Notes under the pieces: model-generated
Told to the model about the DNA's origin: nothing
Database searches by the model: none
What the model saw: the letters and a program-made list of their open reading frames with translations, nothing else
Made by a program: the position numbers and the translations under genes
Source of the DNA: Lasiosphaeris hirsuta
Taxonomy: Eukaryota > Ascomycota > Sordariomycetes > Sordariales > Lasiosphaeriaceae
DNA: 64,000 nucleotides
Direction of reading: 5' to 3'
Assembly: GCA_030549175.1 (NCBI GenBank)
Contig: JAUKUA010000009.1
Span: 496,001 to 560,000, forward strand
In this document: piece after piece, positions 11,864 through 22,815 of the stretch
How positions within the stretch are numbered: the stretch's first letter is position 1
Layout of the letters: each line of letters begins with the position of its first letter

Positions 11864-12656
11864 ATGTTTCACCAGGCTAGTCTTCTCGCTCTCGCACTCC
11901 TCCCATTTTCCTTGGCTCAGGTGTCGGAGGGCTTTGAGAGCGGGTGGGACCAAACGGCATGGGGGACCTACGCGCCAGACTGCAGTCAAGGCGGAAAGGT
12001 GTCGCTGGATAGCACCACCGCCCACAGCGGCAAAAATTCCATCCGGGTTGATGGTGCAGGTGGATATTGTGGACACATCTTCTTTGGCACAAAGAAAATC
12101 CCCACTGGCGATGTTTACGTCAGGACATTCCTGTCAGTGTTTTTTCAAGTTCAAGAAAAGAGAACCCGATATCTTTGATTGGCAGCGCTGATATTCATTG
12201 TTTCTTAGCAAAGCGTCAAAGGCCTTGACTGACTCCCACGTTTCTTTCATCACCATGCCTGACTCCGCTCAAGGCGCCAAGAAGCACCTGAGGATCGGCG
12301 GCCAAAGCAAAATTTTGATGTTCAATCGCGAGTCAGATGATGCCACCCTTCCGGACCTCTCGCCGGTCGGCATTTCCGCCTCTACCGCTCTTCCCACCGG
12401 CTCTTGGCAATGCTTCGAGTACCGCTTGGGTACTGACGGCAGCGTCGAGACTTGGCTGAACGATAAGGCCATCGCCGGTCTCACGGCCAAGGCTGGTGTC
12501 ACCAACAGCAATGCTGCCCAGTGGCAGAGAAGCAGCCTCAAGCCCAAGGTCACCGCCATCTACTTTGGCTGGGAATCTTACGGTGGAGATACGAATACCT
12601 TCTGGTACGACGACATCGTAGTGAGCTCCACGCGTGTTGGGTGCACTACGAGTTAG
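11864..12656 (+). CDS. cip1: Cip1-like secreted protein, CBM1-less
   Basis: Exons 11864-12132 and 12209-12656 with a 76-nt intron; 238 aa. After a signal peptide (SLLALALLPFSLAQ) the protein follows Trichoderma Cip1 closely: FESGWDQTAWG, PDCSQGGKVSLD, GYCGHIFFGT, HLRIGGQSKIL, RESDDATLPDLSP, CFEYRLGTDG, and a Trp/Asp-rich end (WYDDIVVSSTRVGC). Cip1 is a beta-jelly-roll protein co-induced with cellulases. Its fold resembles alginate/glucuronan lyases, so polysaccharide binding or lyase activity is likely but not shown here. Trichoderma Cip1 carries a Ser/Pro linker and a C-terminal CBM1. This protein stops just after the core (GCTTS), so it has no cellulose-binding module. The family assignment is firm and the substrate is inference. 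Confidence 0.9.
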
Positions 12657-13835
12657 GTGTTGAGCTTTTCTTACTTAGCATTTTTGCACACTCTAGAAGC
12701 CTCGGCAACCCTAACAAAGGATTTGTAACAATAAGCACTGCCCAACTGCACTCTATGAAGATAATTTGAATGTCGACGATGTTAACTTCTGTGACAAACG
12801 CAATATTCCGATGCAACTGCCCTGTATGTATTGATAGGGTGTTTGTGAGGGCTATTGAAGTCTAGTCCCGGTATGGAGGCACGGAGAAACACAACTCCAA
12901 TTTGCCGGATGCGCATATGACAGTATATTTAGCCTGGAAGGGTTAATTTGGAAGCGCACCGCCCCACCTCATTCCCGTAATTAATCCACCGTAAATGCTG
13001 CCTTGGGGTAATCCCGGAACGCTGTGGAGCGGTTGCCATATCCGGATGGTCCAAGACAAACACTCACTACTCCACCGCTCAAAATAACCACTACTTAAAT
13101 ACTACTTAAATACTACTATATACGAGAGCTCTAAATAAGAGAAGCGTTGAGACATTTAAGACAATGTACATATCTAATCTCTAGACTCAAAGAACAAGGA
13201 CGCTAGCCTGCCAATGTGGCGATAGGACGAATGAGGTTAGTAAAACTTTTGATTCATTGGCCCCCGAGTTTAGTAACTCGCATGTCTTTCGCTCTAAGGA
13301 ATATAGACCTTTAAAGCCAGTTACTCCAATGTCTTTTTGTAACTAGTTATGCAATGGGTTAGGGTATTACTCTAGCTGGGTCTCATATTTGACGGTAGCC
13401 CTGACTTGTTCAACAACAGATACTCTACGTCTTGAGTTCCGAGTGTCGACTTGGAATTCCGGCATTCCCTTTGCGAAGTTGGCCTACAGCCTTCCCAGTT
13501 CGCAGTCGATGAATGATAGAGCGTGAGGCATGAATTCAACTAGGGAAATAGTTACCTCAATAGCTCAAAAAACTACAGTCGTAGTACATACGGAATGCAT
13601 ATCCCGAAGATGATAGTGCCTGAGTTAGGAAGTTATGATTATGGTGTAAATAGGTAGGTACAAAGGTGGAATATATGGGTGCACAAGTACATCAACGTGT
13701 CACGAAATGGTCAGGGAAAATAGTTTGTCATATCGGCATACGAAAAGACAAACTACCTGACATAACACCAGTGTCTTGCTGTTTCTCACTTGTGAGAAGT
13801 AGATGTACGCCACTGTACCTTTCTCATTTGCACAC
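12657..13835. other. Intergenic region between convergent genes
   Basis: AT-rich spacer separating the Cip1-like gene from the end of the methyltransferase gene. Two perfect 11-nt tandem copies of CTACTTAAATA lie at 13091-13112, followed by a partial third. No gene is seen. Confidence 0.5.
13091..13112. repeat. 11-nt tandem repeat, two copies
   Basis: CTACTTAAATA is repeated twice head to tail and followed by a degenerate third unit. Confidence 0.8.
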
Positions 13836-14861
13836 CTAAAGAGGCTTTCGTCCATTTACAACCGTCCTGGTAGGAGCATGTTAGCCATCGCGACCCGCAG
13901 AGACTCATTATAGTACCTACGTCCAAATCCAACCATAATTTGAGATCTTTCGCGATTCTTTGCGAAACTTGTTGGTGAAGACGACGGCCTGCTCATGATC
14001 CCACCCGTGGACTTGTGTGAGAAGGAAGGTGCTAAGTCCGTCCAGGCTCTGATCAAGTGCCAGCTGGGCAAGAAAACCTGCATTGCGGAGATTTGTGTCC
14101 TTGGGCCAGCCGTGCATTGGCATCTTGATCTTTCTTTCGTGAATGTCTTCAAACCCGGCCTTTTCCATTAGCTCCTTCATCCAGTGCTCACCAGCAATCG
14201 CGAAAGAGCGACCCATCTTCTCCCCCCCTGTGTAGAATAGGTTTGCCCATTCGTTGAACACATGATCATTGGGGATCTTGACGTGATCTGATTCAATCTT
14301 GACTTCGCGCTCAACATGTTCGAACCAGCCGCCAGGCCTTACGTGGTCAAAGACCCCTGCGTACAGAGCTTCCCAGTCAGGAACACAGCCGTAGAGGGCC
14401 CGGAGATGGACAAAATCAAAATGGTTCTTCGGAAATGTCCATTCCAGAAGACAGTCCTCAATGATGAACTTTGCGTTAGCCGGTACCCATGTCGGTTGGA
14501 TGGCGCTAATATCGGTGCCTATCACAGAGGTGGACGGGTATTGATGTGCGAAATCGATAGCCCAGACTCCGGTTCCGGTGCCAACATCAAGCACCTTGGC
14601 TGGGTTCTCACCAATAGGAGAGAGAAAGAGTTTGTTGTCTGAAACCATCAGATGGACATTGTGCAGGAGGTCGAATGCTTCGTTTTGCGTTTGGTCTACT
14701 GGCGCCCAGTACTCAGTTGTTTCTGACACCTGATATGGCCGGCCATGCAAGCGCCGGTAGTCAAAGATGCTCTCCGTCAGTGACGTGGTGGACGAGGCGA
14801 CACTTTCGTCGTTATCGCCATATCGCACAGCTGGGTCGGCCTCGACTATCGGTGCATCCAT
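13836..14861 (-). CDS. LaeA-like class I SAM methyltransferase
   Basis: Exons 14861-13921 and 13866-13836; 323 aa. SAM-binding motif I (VLDVGTGTG) is at about residues 90-98 and is followed by GTDIS (motif II), EDCLLEWTFP and HVRPGGWFEH. This is the TAM/LaeA-type family, often linked to secondary metabolism or local regulation. The first long frame stops at 13918 with a non-family ending (GWIWT). Splicing a 54-nt GTAGGT...CCAG intron with a CTAAC branch point at 13867-13920 adds ten codons that restore the conserved ending V-V-N-G-R-K-P. I chose ATG 14861 because the typical acidic N-terminus begins there. An upstream in-frame ATG at 15008 would add 49 unconserved residues. It stands alone among secreted-protein genes. 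Confidence 0.85.
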
Positions 14862-17716
14862 CGTAGCCAGTGCAAGTAGTGACGGCGTGACTGTGGCTGC
14901 TGGGGTGGAGAAAAGTGTTTTGGCGTGAAGTGGGAGCGGGACGGGACGGGAAGAGATCAATTTCTCGGCATTCCTGAGCCGATTTGGAGCGCCTGTTTCT
15001 TTCTTCAAACAGAATGAAGTGCATCAAAAACGCGTCTCGGGGAGTTCGGGTTGGGAAGCGGTCGTGTACCTCAGCCAATCGCAAAAGAAGGCGGCCTGGT
15101 AGCTTGATGCACACTCGGGGATCCTCCTGCAATGCGATGACTGGGCCACTGCTCCCATGTCGATCTCTTCTTGTCCGCAGCCTGTGGCGCCAAGACGCCG
15201 CCGTTACCGTTGTTAGACAGTGCCCTAATTTCGGATCCACTCGTGCCTAGGAATAACTGCTCCATACCTACTTATGCTCAACTAGCGACTTCGCATCCGA
15301 AACAGGCCGCAGATAAACACAAAGATAAAGTAAAGAACTATCAATTGCCGGGGCTCTGAACTCTCTGAACCCTCGTCCGCAATCCGGCGATTTCTAGGAT
15401 CCATTTTGCACTCATGTGGAGCACATAATGACCAATCGCGCTTCCTGCCTAGAAGGCTCAGGCAAGCCACATGTAACCAACAGCATCTTGGCAGCTGCGG
15501 CGTATGCGGCATATGCGATAATGAACATCGAAGATGGCTTTCTGCAAGTATCGAGCTGCAGGAGGTCGCAACCAAACCAAATTGCTCGCGTGAGTGATAA
15601 ACTTGAGAGAATATAACATGGAGTATTCTATAAGAATGATGAATAATTTAAGTACTACCAGGTATGATGAACCACGGCTCTGCCAGCCCAGTTCTGTTAA
15701 CCGGAATCGACTTTATTCGTAAACAGCCTGCCTAACATAGACGTTTCACCGATTCAACTTTGATATGAACTAGTTTTCAACATGACTAGAGAGGGGCCCC
15801 ACTACCACGAAACCTGCGTATCAATTTTTAAACCGTCACAACTTCAGTAGAAAGTATTCAGCTCACACGGCTGAATAGCCGTCCCCATAAACCTATTTTC
15901 TTGATTCACAAGAGATCCTGAAAAGTAACAGCATGAAATTACAACGGTAGGTAGAAACGAAGGATACAAGGTACATATTTAAGCTTCTACCTCGTGCAGC
16001 AATGCCAACGCTATAGTTGTGGAGAAAAATCGTATTGCCAACACCGATATAAGCTCAACTACAGCCTCGAAATCTAAGAGTCAGCTCAACTATCGATAGA
16101 ACCGGGATGGACTGTCATACTCGACTCATGGAAGTTACCAGTGGGTGATTTTAAGGATAAAACTTTGCCAACAAGGGGCATATGCCTAGCACTCACAGCA
16201 AGGACAGTTCCCGGATTCTTGATTTCTTCTCAATCTCTTTTCCCTCTAAAGTGCGGGAAATATCTATTCGGGGCTGTAGTCTCCGCTGTCAGTTCATATC
16301 TCTGGGCGGGCCAGGGAAACATCTTCTTCCCACCAGGTACCCGTTCAGCCTGAATCTCAGGATCAAAGCGGCTCTTGAGACCCCCGTTCTTGAGCGCTGC
16401 TATGATGTAATCAATAGATCCATCGTTTTAAGACACACCCCCACGCTCTAGAGACAACGATAAGGATGTCGCTGATCATAGAATGGCTAGTATCCATCGG
16501 TTACGCGTAGAAGCTCTGTGCTATCATGTTAAATGCATGATTGATTTCGTCGCCGTAGGCTTAGCCGACCAGTATTGGGCATTCATGAGGGACAGACGGT
16601 GGGCATCATCAATCGTACATGTCGGACATTTCCGGGCATTTCTTGATGTATTGCATCCTTAGCGAACCGGAGCCAAACACATGGGTGCCTTTGTCCTACC
16701 CCTCCCTGGTGTGCCCCAGGAACCAGGTCTGTGGGAATCTAGAGCAGCTCTCACGGTTTGCGGTTCCTCTTATCAGCTTGGTAGCAATTTACTTCCATAC
16801 AACATGTCGGTGTCAATGAGCAGGCGAGATGCGGCTACTTAGGCAATGGGTATTAGCCGTTACTCGAGCTCTAGCGAAACGCAAGCTTCAACCACTGTTC
16901 GTGGCTTTCTGCCAATTGGTATGATCCCCCAGACTCGCCGTTGGTATTGTTTGTTCCCGTCCTACCGGGATTGTAATCTTATATGGAAGTGACATATCGA
17001 TTGAACCCGACTGGCATAACGGGATCGCGGCCGGCTGCCTACCTATCTAGATAGAGCCTGATTCCCGCCGCTGACAGCGTCACTGACAGGCCCACAACGA
17101 GCCTTTCCACTGTCGTCCGGATTCGACGGTGCAAAAATCGTAACTGCAGCCCACGGTTACAAGCCGTGCCTTGGTAAGGCCACCAGCACATTATCCCCGA
17201 CCCGCAAATAACGGATAGATAACGCACAATTGGGGATATGTGGGTCATGCGCACCTTTGGTGGCTGGATCACGGATTGACACCGCGCTCAGTCAAGAAAA
17301 GTAAAATTCCCCCACCGCATACCGAGACACATATGTGCCAGCAAATATTGTAATCAATATCGGATCCCGAGACGCTTCATATCTACCACGGCTCACACCT
17401 AAAAGTGTGGTCGCCGCTCCATTATGGGCCGAGCTGATCTATTCTAGGAGGAGAGTCGTAAAGGGCTGCCCAAGTCTAGAGTGATGTTCCCCGTTTGCGC
17501 CGTGTCAGGGAGGACCCCTGTTCATAATACTCCGATCAGAGCCAGAACCCGGGTTTGCTGATTGTTTTGTGTGATCTGGGACCTGATATAAGATGGCAGG
17601 CCCTTTCCGAGGTACTGGATGAACCCAATTTGGTGCCCTCCATTCGTGTGCTTGCCAGAAAAAAGTTGAAAGCTGGCTCGGGAACTTTCCAGTAAGTTTC
17701 TTACAACATCGGGACG
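14862..17716. other. Long gene-poor region
   Basis: About 2.8 kb, the longest spacer in the window. Short overlapping frames occur (for example near 15406-15616 and 16141-16451) but none shows a domain, signal peptide with conserved follow-up, or splice partners. No tRNA-like structure, transposon end or array is evident. The first part (14862-15300) is the methyltransferase promoter. Confidence 0.45.
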
Positions 17717-18603
17717 ATGTATGTGCTCTCCCTCCTACTCGCCAGCGCTGCGGCACTGCTCCCTCAAGCCGAGGCCGCGAAGGGCTACACGTCAACGAGC
17801 TGGGACTGGTATGTCTTCTCCCTTTGAAACTCGGAATTTTGTTGGTGAGGTAGCTGATGTTTTAACAGTTGCAAGCCCGCATGTGCATGGAAGACCAATC
17901 TCACCAAAGCCAAGGCAACGTGCGTACTCTAATTGGCTGACCTCACCAGATACATGATTCCTAAACCCGGGCTTCAAGCTGATTTTCATATTTCCAGAGG
18001 GTCGGTGATGGTGTGTGGAAAGAACGACCGTGCCCTGTCAGCTAGCATTGGCGAAAAGGAAAATTCCGCGTGTGCATCTAGCAATGCCGGCAATGCCTTT
18101 CTCTGTTCGGCATACCAAGCACGGCCGGTCAGCGAGACCCTCTCCTATGGCTTTGCTATAACCGATGGTGTTGAGAACTGCTGCAAGTGCTTTGAGTTAC
18201 AGTGGACAGATGGGCCGTCCGTTGGGAAGAAGATCCAGGTCCAAGTTATCAATGAGGGCGGCAAGGTGGAAAATGCATCGCGCCAATTCATCGTTCTCAC
18301 CCCGGGCGGCGGCGTTGGTCCGAATCCGAAGGGGTGCAACGACCAGTTTGGTTATGATTGGCAAGTTACCTCCCCTTTGTGAGTGCGAAGTTACAAATCA
18401 TGATATCCTAACGACAATCCAGGGGCCGACAATACGGAGGTGTCATCAAGGCAGAGGACTGTGTGACTCTACCGGATTCCCTCCAGGCTGGCTGTTACTG
18501 GCGATTCAATTGGGCGAGGGGTGACGTCAACGGGTGGAACATCGAGTACACCCCAATTACGTGCCCCGATCAGCTCACAAGCGTCTCGGGCTGCAAGGCT
18601 TAG
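17717..18603 (+). CDS. GH45-like (endoglucanase V-type) secreted protein, probable catalytic variant
   Basis: Exons 17717-17808, 17869-17919, 17998-18360 and 18423-18603; 228 aa with signal peptide. GH45 hallmarks: SWDCCKPACAW (general-base Asp is D30), ENCCKCFELQW, TPGGGVG, RQYGGVIKAEDC and AGCYWRFNW. GH45 enzymes cut beta-1,4-glucan by inversion using two Asp. The second lies five residues before PGGGVG in Humicola Cel45A (position 121, my recollection). Here that place is Ile146, so hydrolysis may be lost while the double-psi barrel is kept, as in expansin-like proteins. The last intron appears to use a GC donor at 18361 (GCAAGT). It gives the family spacing between QFG and QYGG exactly. 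The nearby GTGAGT at 18379 also keeps frame but inserts six residues. There is no CBM. Confidence 0.85.
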
Positions 18604-19659
18604 CGTGCATCGCGAACAAGGCGTTTAACTTGGTACTCTTTGCGAAATATAGAACATCCTAATCTCTAGCATGAGGCTGGTCCAGGATTTGTTACAGGTA
18701 CTTGGAGTCAAGGGAGGACGAGACTCTTGAAGTGTAATACTAGGGAGGTACCTAGTCATTTGTTCAGCTATATCCAAAACAGGGGCGATTTCTTGTCTTT
18801 ATGGCACCTCCTGTCGTTTTTCCAACAAGCCAGGAAACAATAATGGTTAGCGGGGTGGCATGCATGTTCCGGGTTCCGTTGGTAGCACAATCGAAGTCAA
18901 GTTAGAGTCATTCCGTTCTCACTCCGAACGCGAACAACACGCTTCGCCCTTCTAGTATATATGCCTTTTGTTTTTACCGCTGTTTAGCAACGAAGAAAGC
19001 GCGTGGCAAAGAGCAAGGCGCGAATTTCGCGCTTATTCGCAATAATGTGCGACTCGAACACCGGCAGGGGTGTTTCCGTCCACGTTACTCCATCGGCCGT
19101 TGTGAGTCTTGGCTTCTGTGGAAGAGGGCAAGCGCGTGCTGCAGCAAGAAATGACAAGACCTAGATTCCTTCCTACACACCTTTTCGCCTCAGTGTGCTT
19201 TGTTATATTTATTGATCCCTCTTGAAGCTCTGGACCACACTTCGTTTCCTGATTCTGGTCCCGGATAGGGCCCAGAACATATGGAAATGCAGGTATCATG
19301 CATGGGTCGTATTGAAATCTACATCGAATTAGGCTAGCGGATAACTAGTCTGAACGCCATGATGCGAAAGTGGTTGCTGGTGGTAAGCCAAGCGAAGAAG
19401 AGGCTGAGCTGAATCCCCGAGCAAAATCGGCTTTGAGTACCAGGGGATTTTTGTGAGCTGCGCGACCAAACTTTTGGCTCTTATCTGGCTTCCCTGATTG
19501 GTTTCCTCATGTCGATCAACATGTCGAGCGAAACGCGGTGCCACTCGGTTGAAAACATCAAGACACCCAGTCAGGTTCTCCAACTTCCTCGCGATTTCTT
19601 CCAACACTCTCTCTTTTTGACAGCAACTCGCCGGACCCATTGCATGACAAGACAACAAA
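18604..19659. other. Intergenic region
   Basis: Spacer upstream of the SLATT gene. Nothing convincing is seen in it. Confidence 0.5.
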
Positions 19660-20853
19660 ATGGCCTCGTTTATCCACGCTGCCATGCGGTTGGCAGGTGC
19701 CAAGCGACGCCAGCCAGAGCAAGTGGACGAAGAGCGAGCGCGAGTGGGCTCGGTCACCATCTCGGAAACGTTGGGAGGTGATTCCTGGCCCCGCCAGGGC
19801 CATGGCCAGACGACGAGCCACCCCGTCGCCAGCGATGACCCACTGACGCTCTTCCGGCTGATGTTGGGTATCACCACCCCCGCCCATCTGGCGAGCGAAT
19901 CTGGCGCTCGACCCGCCGACAACATCGGCCTTTACGCGCGCGTGGTGCACTCGGAGGAAGTCGCAAAGGACAGCTACAAAGTGTTTTCGGCCATCATCAA
20001 CGCGTGTTACTTCCTGCAGATCATCGTTGCGGCCGCTCTGACTGCGCTGGGAGCCGCCAACGCCGACAACAAGGCCATCACGGCCTTCGGCGCCATCAAC
20101 ACCGTCATTGCTGGCTTTCTCACCTACCTCAAGGGCTCGGGTCTCCCTGCCCGTCTCAAGTACTTTGGGAACGAGTGGAAGAAGGTTCGGGAATTCATCG
20201 AGCAACAAGAACGCGACTTTTCTCATGAGGGCTGCACCCGCGACGTCTATGAGGTAGTGGAGACGATCCGCGAAATGTACATCAACACCAAGCGCGACAT
20301 CGAGATGAACACGCCCGATAGCTACAACTCCATGGCCAGCATTCAGGCCCGGTCGACGATCATTTTGGGCGGCAAGGACATATCCACCAACGACACCAAG
20401 GACACGTCAGCAGCTCACGCCGACGATGTGGCAAGCAAGCTACGGACCCTCAACGAGACTGTTCGAAAGCTCAAGACGCGCGTCGAGACGACAGTCCACG
20501 ATGTACAAGACGGTGTACACGCCATTCGCGACGATGAGAAGCGGGCGGTGGCTGAACTCCGGACCTACGGGAGTACAGTTGTTCGGGGGGTCGACGAGCG
20601 GGTTCGTGACGAGGAGAAGCGGGTGGCCGCCGACGCCCGTAGCTATGGCACTGCTGTCATCAAGAGACTTGACGAGCAGGTTCGGGATGAGGAGAGGAAG
20701 GCAACGACAGAGCTTCGTGGCTATGGAAATGCTGCTGCAAGGGGGGTAGACGAGCGAGTTCGCGAAGAAGAGCAAAGGGTAGCGGCGGAGCTTCGTAACT
20801 ACGGGGGTGCAGTAACTAAGGACCTTGACGATCAGGCGTTACGTCGACCATGA
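19660..20853 (+). CDS. Fungal SLATT-domain (2-TM effector) protein with coiled-coil repeats
   Basis: Single exon, 397 aa, start in good context (AAAATGG). The central part holds two adjacent membrane helices, about residues 108-131 (FSAIINACYFLQIIVAAALT...) and 137-157 (NKAITAFGAINTVIAGFLTYL), followed by KGSGLPARLKYF. This pattern matches the fungal SMODS/SLOG-associating 2-TM effector (SLATT) family. Its bacterial relatives are thought to act as membrane-disrupting effectors in nucleotide-signalled immunity. A charged helix follows (residues 171-215). The C-terminus consists of four near-identical 26-residue units (293-396) with the theme E-K-R-V-A-A-E-L-R-x-Y-G-x-A-V-x-R-G-V-D-E-R-V-R-D-E, predicted coiled coil. 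Fungal members are mostly undescribed; a defence or heterokaryon-incompatibility role is inference. No sensor gene is visible next to it. Confidence 0.8.
   Translation: MASFIHAAMRLAGAKRRQPEQVDEERARVGSVTISETLGGDSWPRQGHGQTTSHPVASDDPLTLFRLMLGITTPAHLASESGARPADNIGLYARVVHSEEVAKDSYKVFSAIINACYFLQIIVAAALTALGAANADNKAITAFGAINTVIAGFLTYLKGSGLPARLKYFGNEWKKVREFIEQQERDFSHEGCTRDVYEVVETIREMYINTKRDIEMNTPDSYNSMASIQARSTIILGGKDISTNDTKDTSAAHADDVASKLRTLNETVRKLKTRVETTVHDVQDGVHAIRDDEKRAVAELRTYGSTVVRGVDERVRDEEKRVAADARSYGTAVIKRLDEQVRDEERKATTELRGYGNAAARGVDERVREEEQRVAAELRNYGGAVTKDLDDQALRRP
20536..20847 (+). repeat. Four tandem 78-nt coding repeats in the SLATT gene
   Basis: Encodes residues 293-318, 319-344, 345-370 and 371-396. 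Each unit keeps the L-R-x-Y-G and V-D-E-R/Q-V-R-D/E-E blocks. Protein similarity is strong and DNA identity is imperfect, so the expansion is not very recent. Confidence 0.85.
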
Positions 20854-21035
20854 CCTTTTACATGGACGGACCTTTGTAATTTAAAAATATCGGTCACAAA
20901 CACGGGTACATGATATTCTTTTGAAGCCCTTGCTTTTCCCCTCAAGTCTCTGCGGCACTAAGGAGTACTTTGGATGCCCCAAGCTTTGAAAGGGGTAAAT
21001 TTTCCCCGGTCCATGGCCGTATCTATCCCGCTCTG

Positions 21036-21056
21036 CCCCCCCCCCCCCCCCCCCCC
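21036..21056. repeat. C21 homopolymer
   Basis: Twenty-one consecutive C residues in the 258-nt spacer between the SLATT gene and the convergent secreted-protein gene, about 55 nt beyond the latter's stop. The exact length is likely to vary. Confidence 0.9.
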
Positions 21057-21111
21057 GCAACCTTTCAAAGAAATCTATATGCCTACCTCTTGCTCCACTC
21101 ATGGGGGTTAC

Positions 21112-22815
21112 TCATTTTGCCCCAAACTTAACATTGGAGATCGCAGCGGTCCAAGAAAAGAACGGGTCGTCGGGCGCACACTGCGATACGCCATCCACAG
21201 TTTCGCAGACTAGCTGGGCCTTGACGGTTGACGATGACACGCCATTGAAGATAATTCTGATTTCGATGCATTGTTAGTTGTCTGGTCCATATCGTTGTCT
21301 ACTATGTGATGAGAGAAGAGGCAACTCACGGATGGTCCGGGTCCAAGTCCTTGCAGGCCCAGGCCGCATTCAGAGTAAGCTCTTTGGTTGCGGCTTCGTA
21401 CTTGAAACTGCACTCGTACGGCCACAGGGGGAGATCAATGCCTCCGTCTGGGCCTATTACGCATTTGAACCAAGAGCTGTCGCCGACTCTTTCTCCCTGG
21501 TAAACTTCAATTGGGTACTGGAAGCCTCTGCTCCCAGTTGCCAAAATGAGATCGAAACTGATGGCCGAAGTGGCTCCACTGCCTGCAATCTGGAAGGCAC
21601 TGAAACTCCACTGTGGGTGCAGGAGGGAGGATATGGTGCAGCCGTCGGCGCGAGGAACTGGGTCTTCAATCGAGTATGGCGGAAGAGGCTCTTCGGAGAC
21701 CAGCTGGCCGTTCAGAGTTATGCCCGTACTGTCGTATATGCAAATGGTCCTTGTATCTTTTGGCGAGCCCTGGACTGCCTCGCTCGTGCAGGTCAGAGGG
21801 AGTGTTTCGGTACCAGTGGCCGTGACGCGAACCCTGCGGGCTTCATTGTCAGCTCATGTCAGTTGATTCGTGAAGCCTCTTTCACATGGTGCTTACGGCT
21901 TTCCGGCATCAACATCGTCGCAAAACCACGACTGGCTCACGCCAAATCTAAAGGTGGCCGTGTCAAAGGATGCGTTGGTCGAGATCTGGTACCTTCCAAT
22001 CACAGAAGACTGAAATTCGCCGCCGGCACACACAAGGGTGGCGAGACTCTTCCCTTGCTCGTACGATGTGCCGGGCATACAGCTCGCCTCGTAGCCGGTG
22101 GTGGGGTTGGTAAGAAGAAGGTGGAAGTTCTGGTACGGAACAGAGCTAGCACCATCCCCCGTCTGATCAATAAAGGTTACCGTCGAAATAGTCCACCATG
22201 GGTTTTTGGCGGCCGATGAGCATCCGGGTGCGTCGTGTCCCGTGGGGCCCTGGGCGTAAATTGGCGTGGCAGCCACTGGGGAGAGCAACGTCCCCTTGAC
22301 CAACAGGGGTGATGTGACCGCCGTGTAGACCGAGTTCTCCTTGCTTAACGCGACCGAGCTGTTTCCGACCGCTGTGAACGACAGGCTGCCCGCTGTTAGC
22401 AAGACCTGGTGCTGTACGACGTGCCCTGAGAAATCAACGCCCGTCTGCCTTACCTTACGCCTCGATCGTTGCACGCCCACGTCTGGTTGACGAGGACCCG
22501 CGCCGACTCCCCCGTGACTTGGATCGATGCTTGCACAGTCTCGTTCGAAAATGGCTTGCCCTGACGAGTACACGCATTCCAGCCGCTACCCTGCACCTGG
22601 CATCCAAGACTTGCTGTGAAGTTGTTTGCCCGGTTAAGGAGGCGGAACGATGCGCTTGCGTTTGTTACAGCTCCGAAATACTGCAGTCCTTCAACGTACC
22701 AGCTGGGGACCGTGAAAGACTTGGACGTACACCCAGAGATATCCGGTCCTGGGGTCTGTGCTAGCACTGTCACCGCCGCCGATGCCGCCAGCAAAAGATG
22801 GTAGGACGTCAACAT
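21112..22815 (-). CDS. Secreted protein with three tandem Cys modules, family unknown
   Basis: Exons 22815-22454, 22385-21897, 21833-21330 and 21256-21112; 499 aa. All three introns (63-73 nt) are GT-AG with CTAAC/CTGAC-type branch points and keep phase. The start at 22815 opens into a signal peptide (LLLAASAAVTVLAQ). I recognise no named domain. The mature protein falls into three similar blocks. Each begins G-C-[ST] followed by an aromatic W-x-[IVF] strand (residues 28, 175 and 348). Each then has central Cys residues and reaches W-[AF]-C-[NDK]-D (112-117, 273-278, 441-446), followed by a beta-strand-like tail. The pattern recalls AltA1/AA1-like secreted effectors, and the small protein at 62405 has a related look. 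That link is inference; the triplication is visible. Confidence 0.82.
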
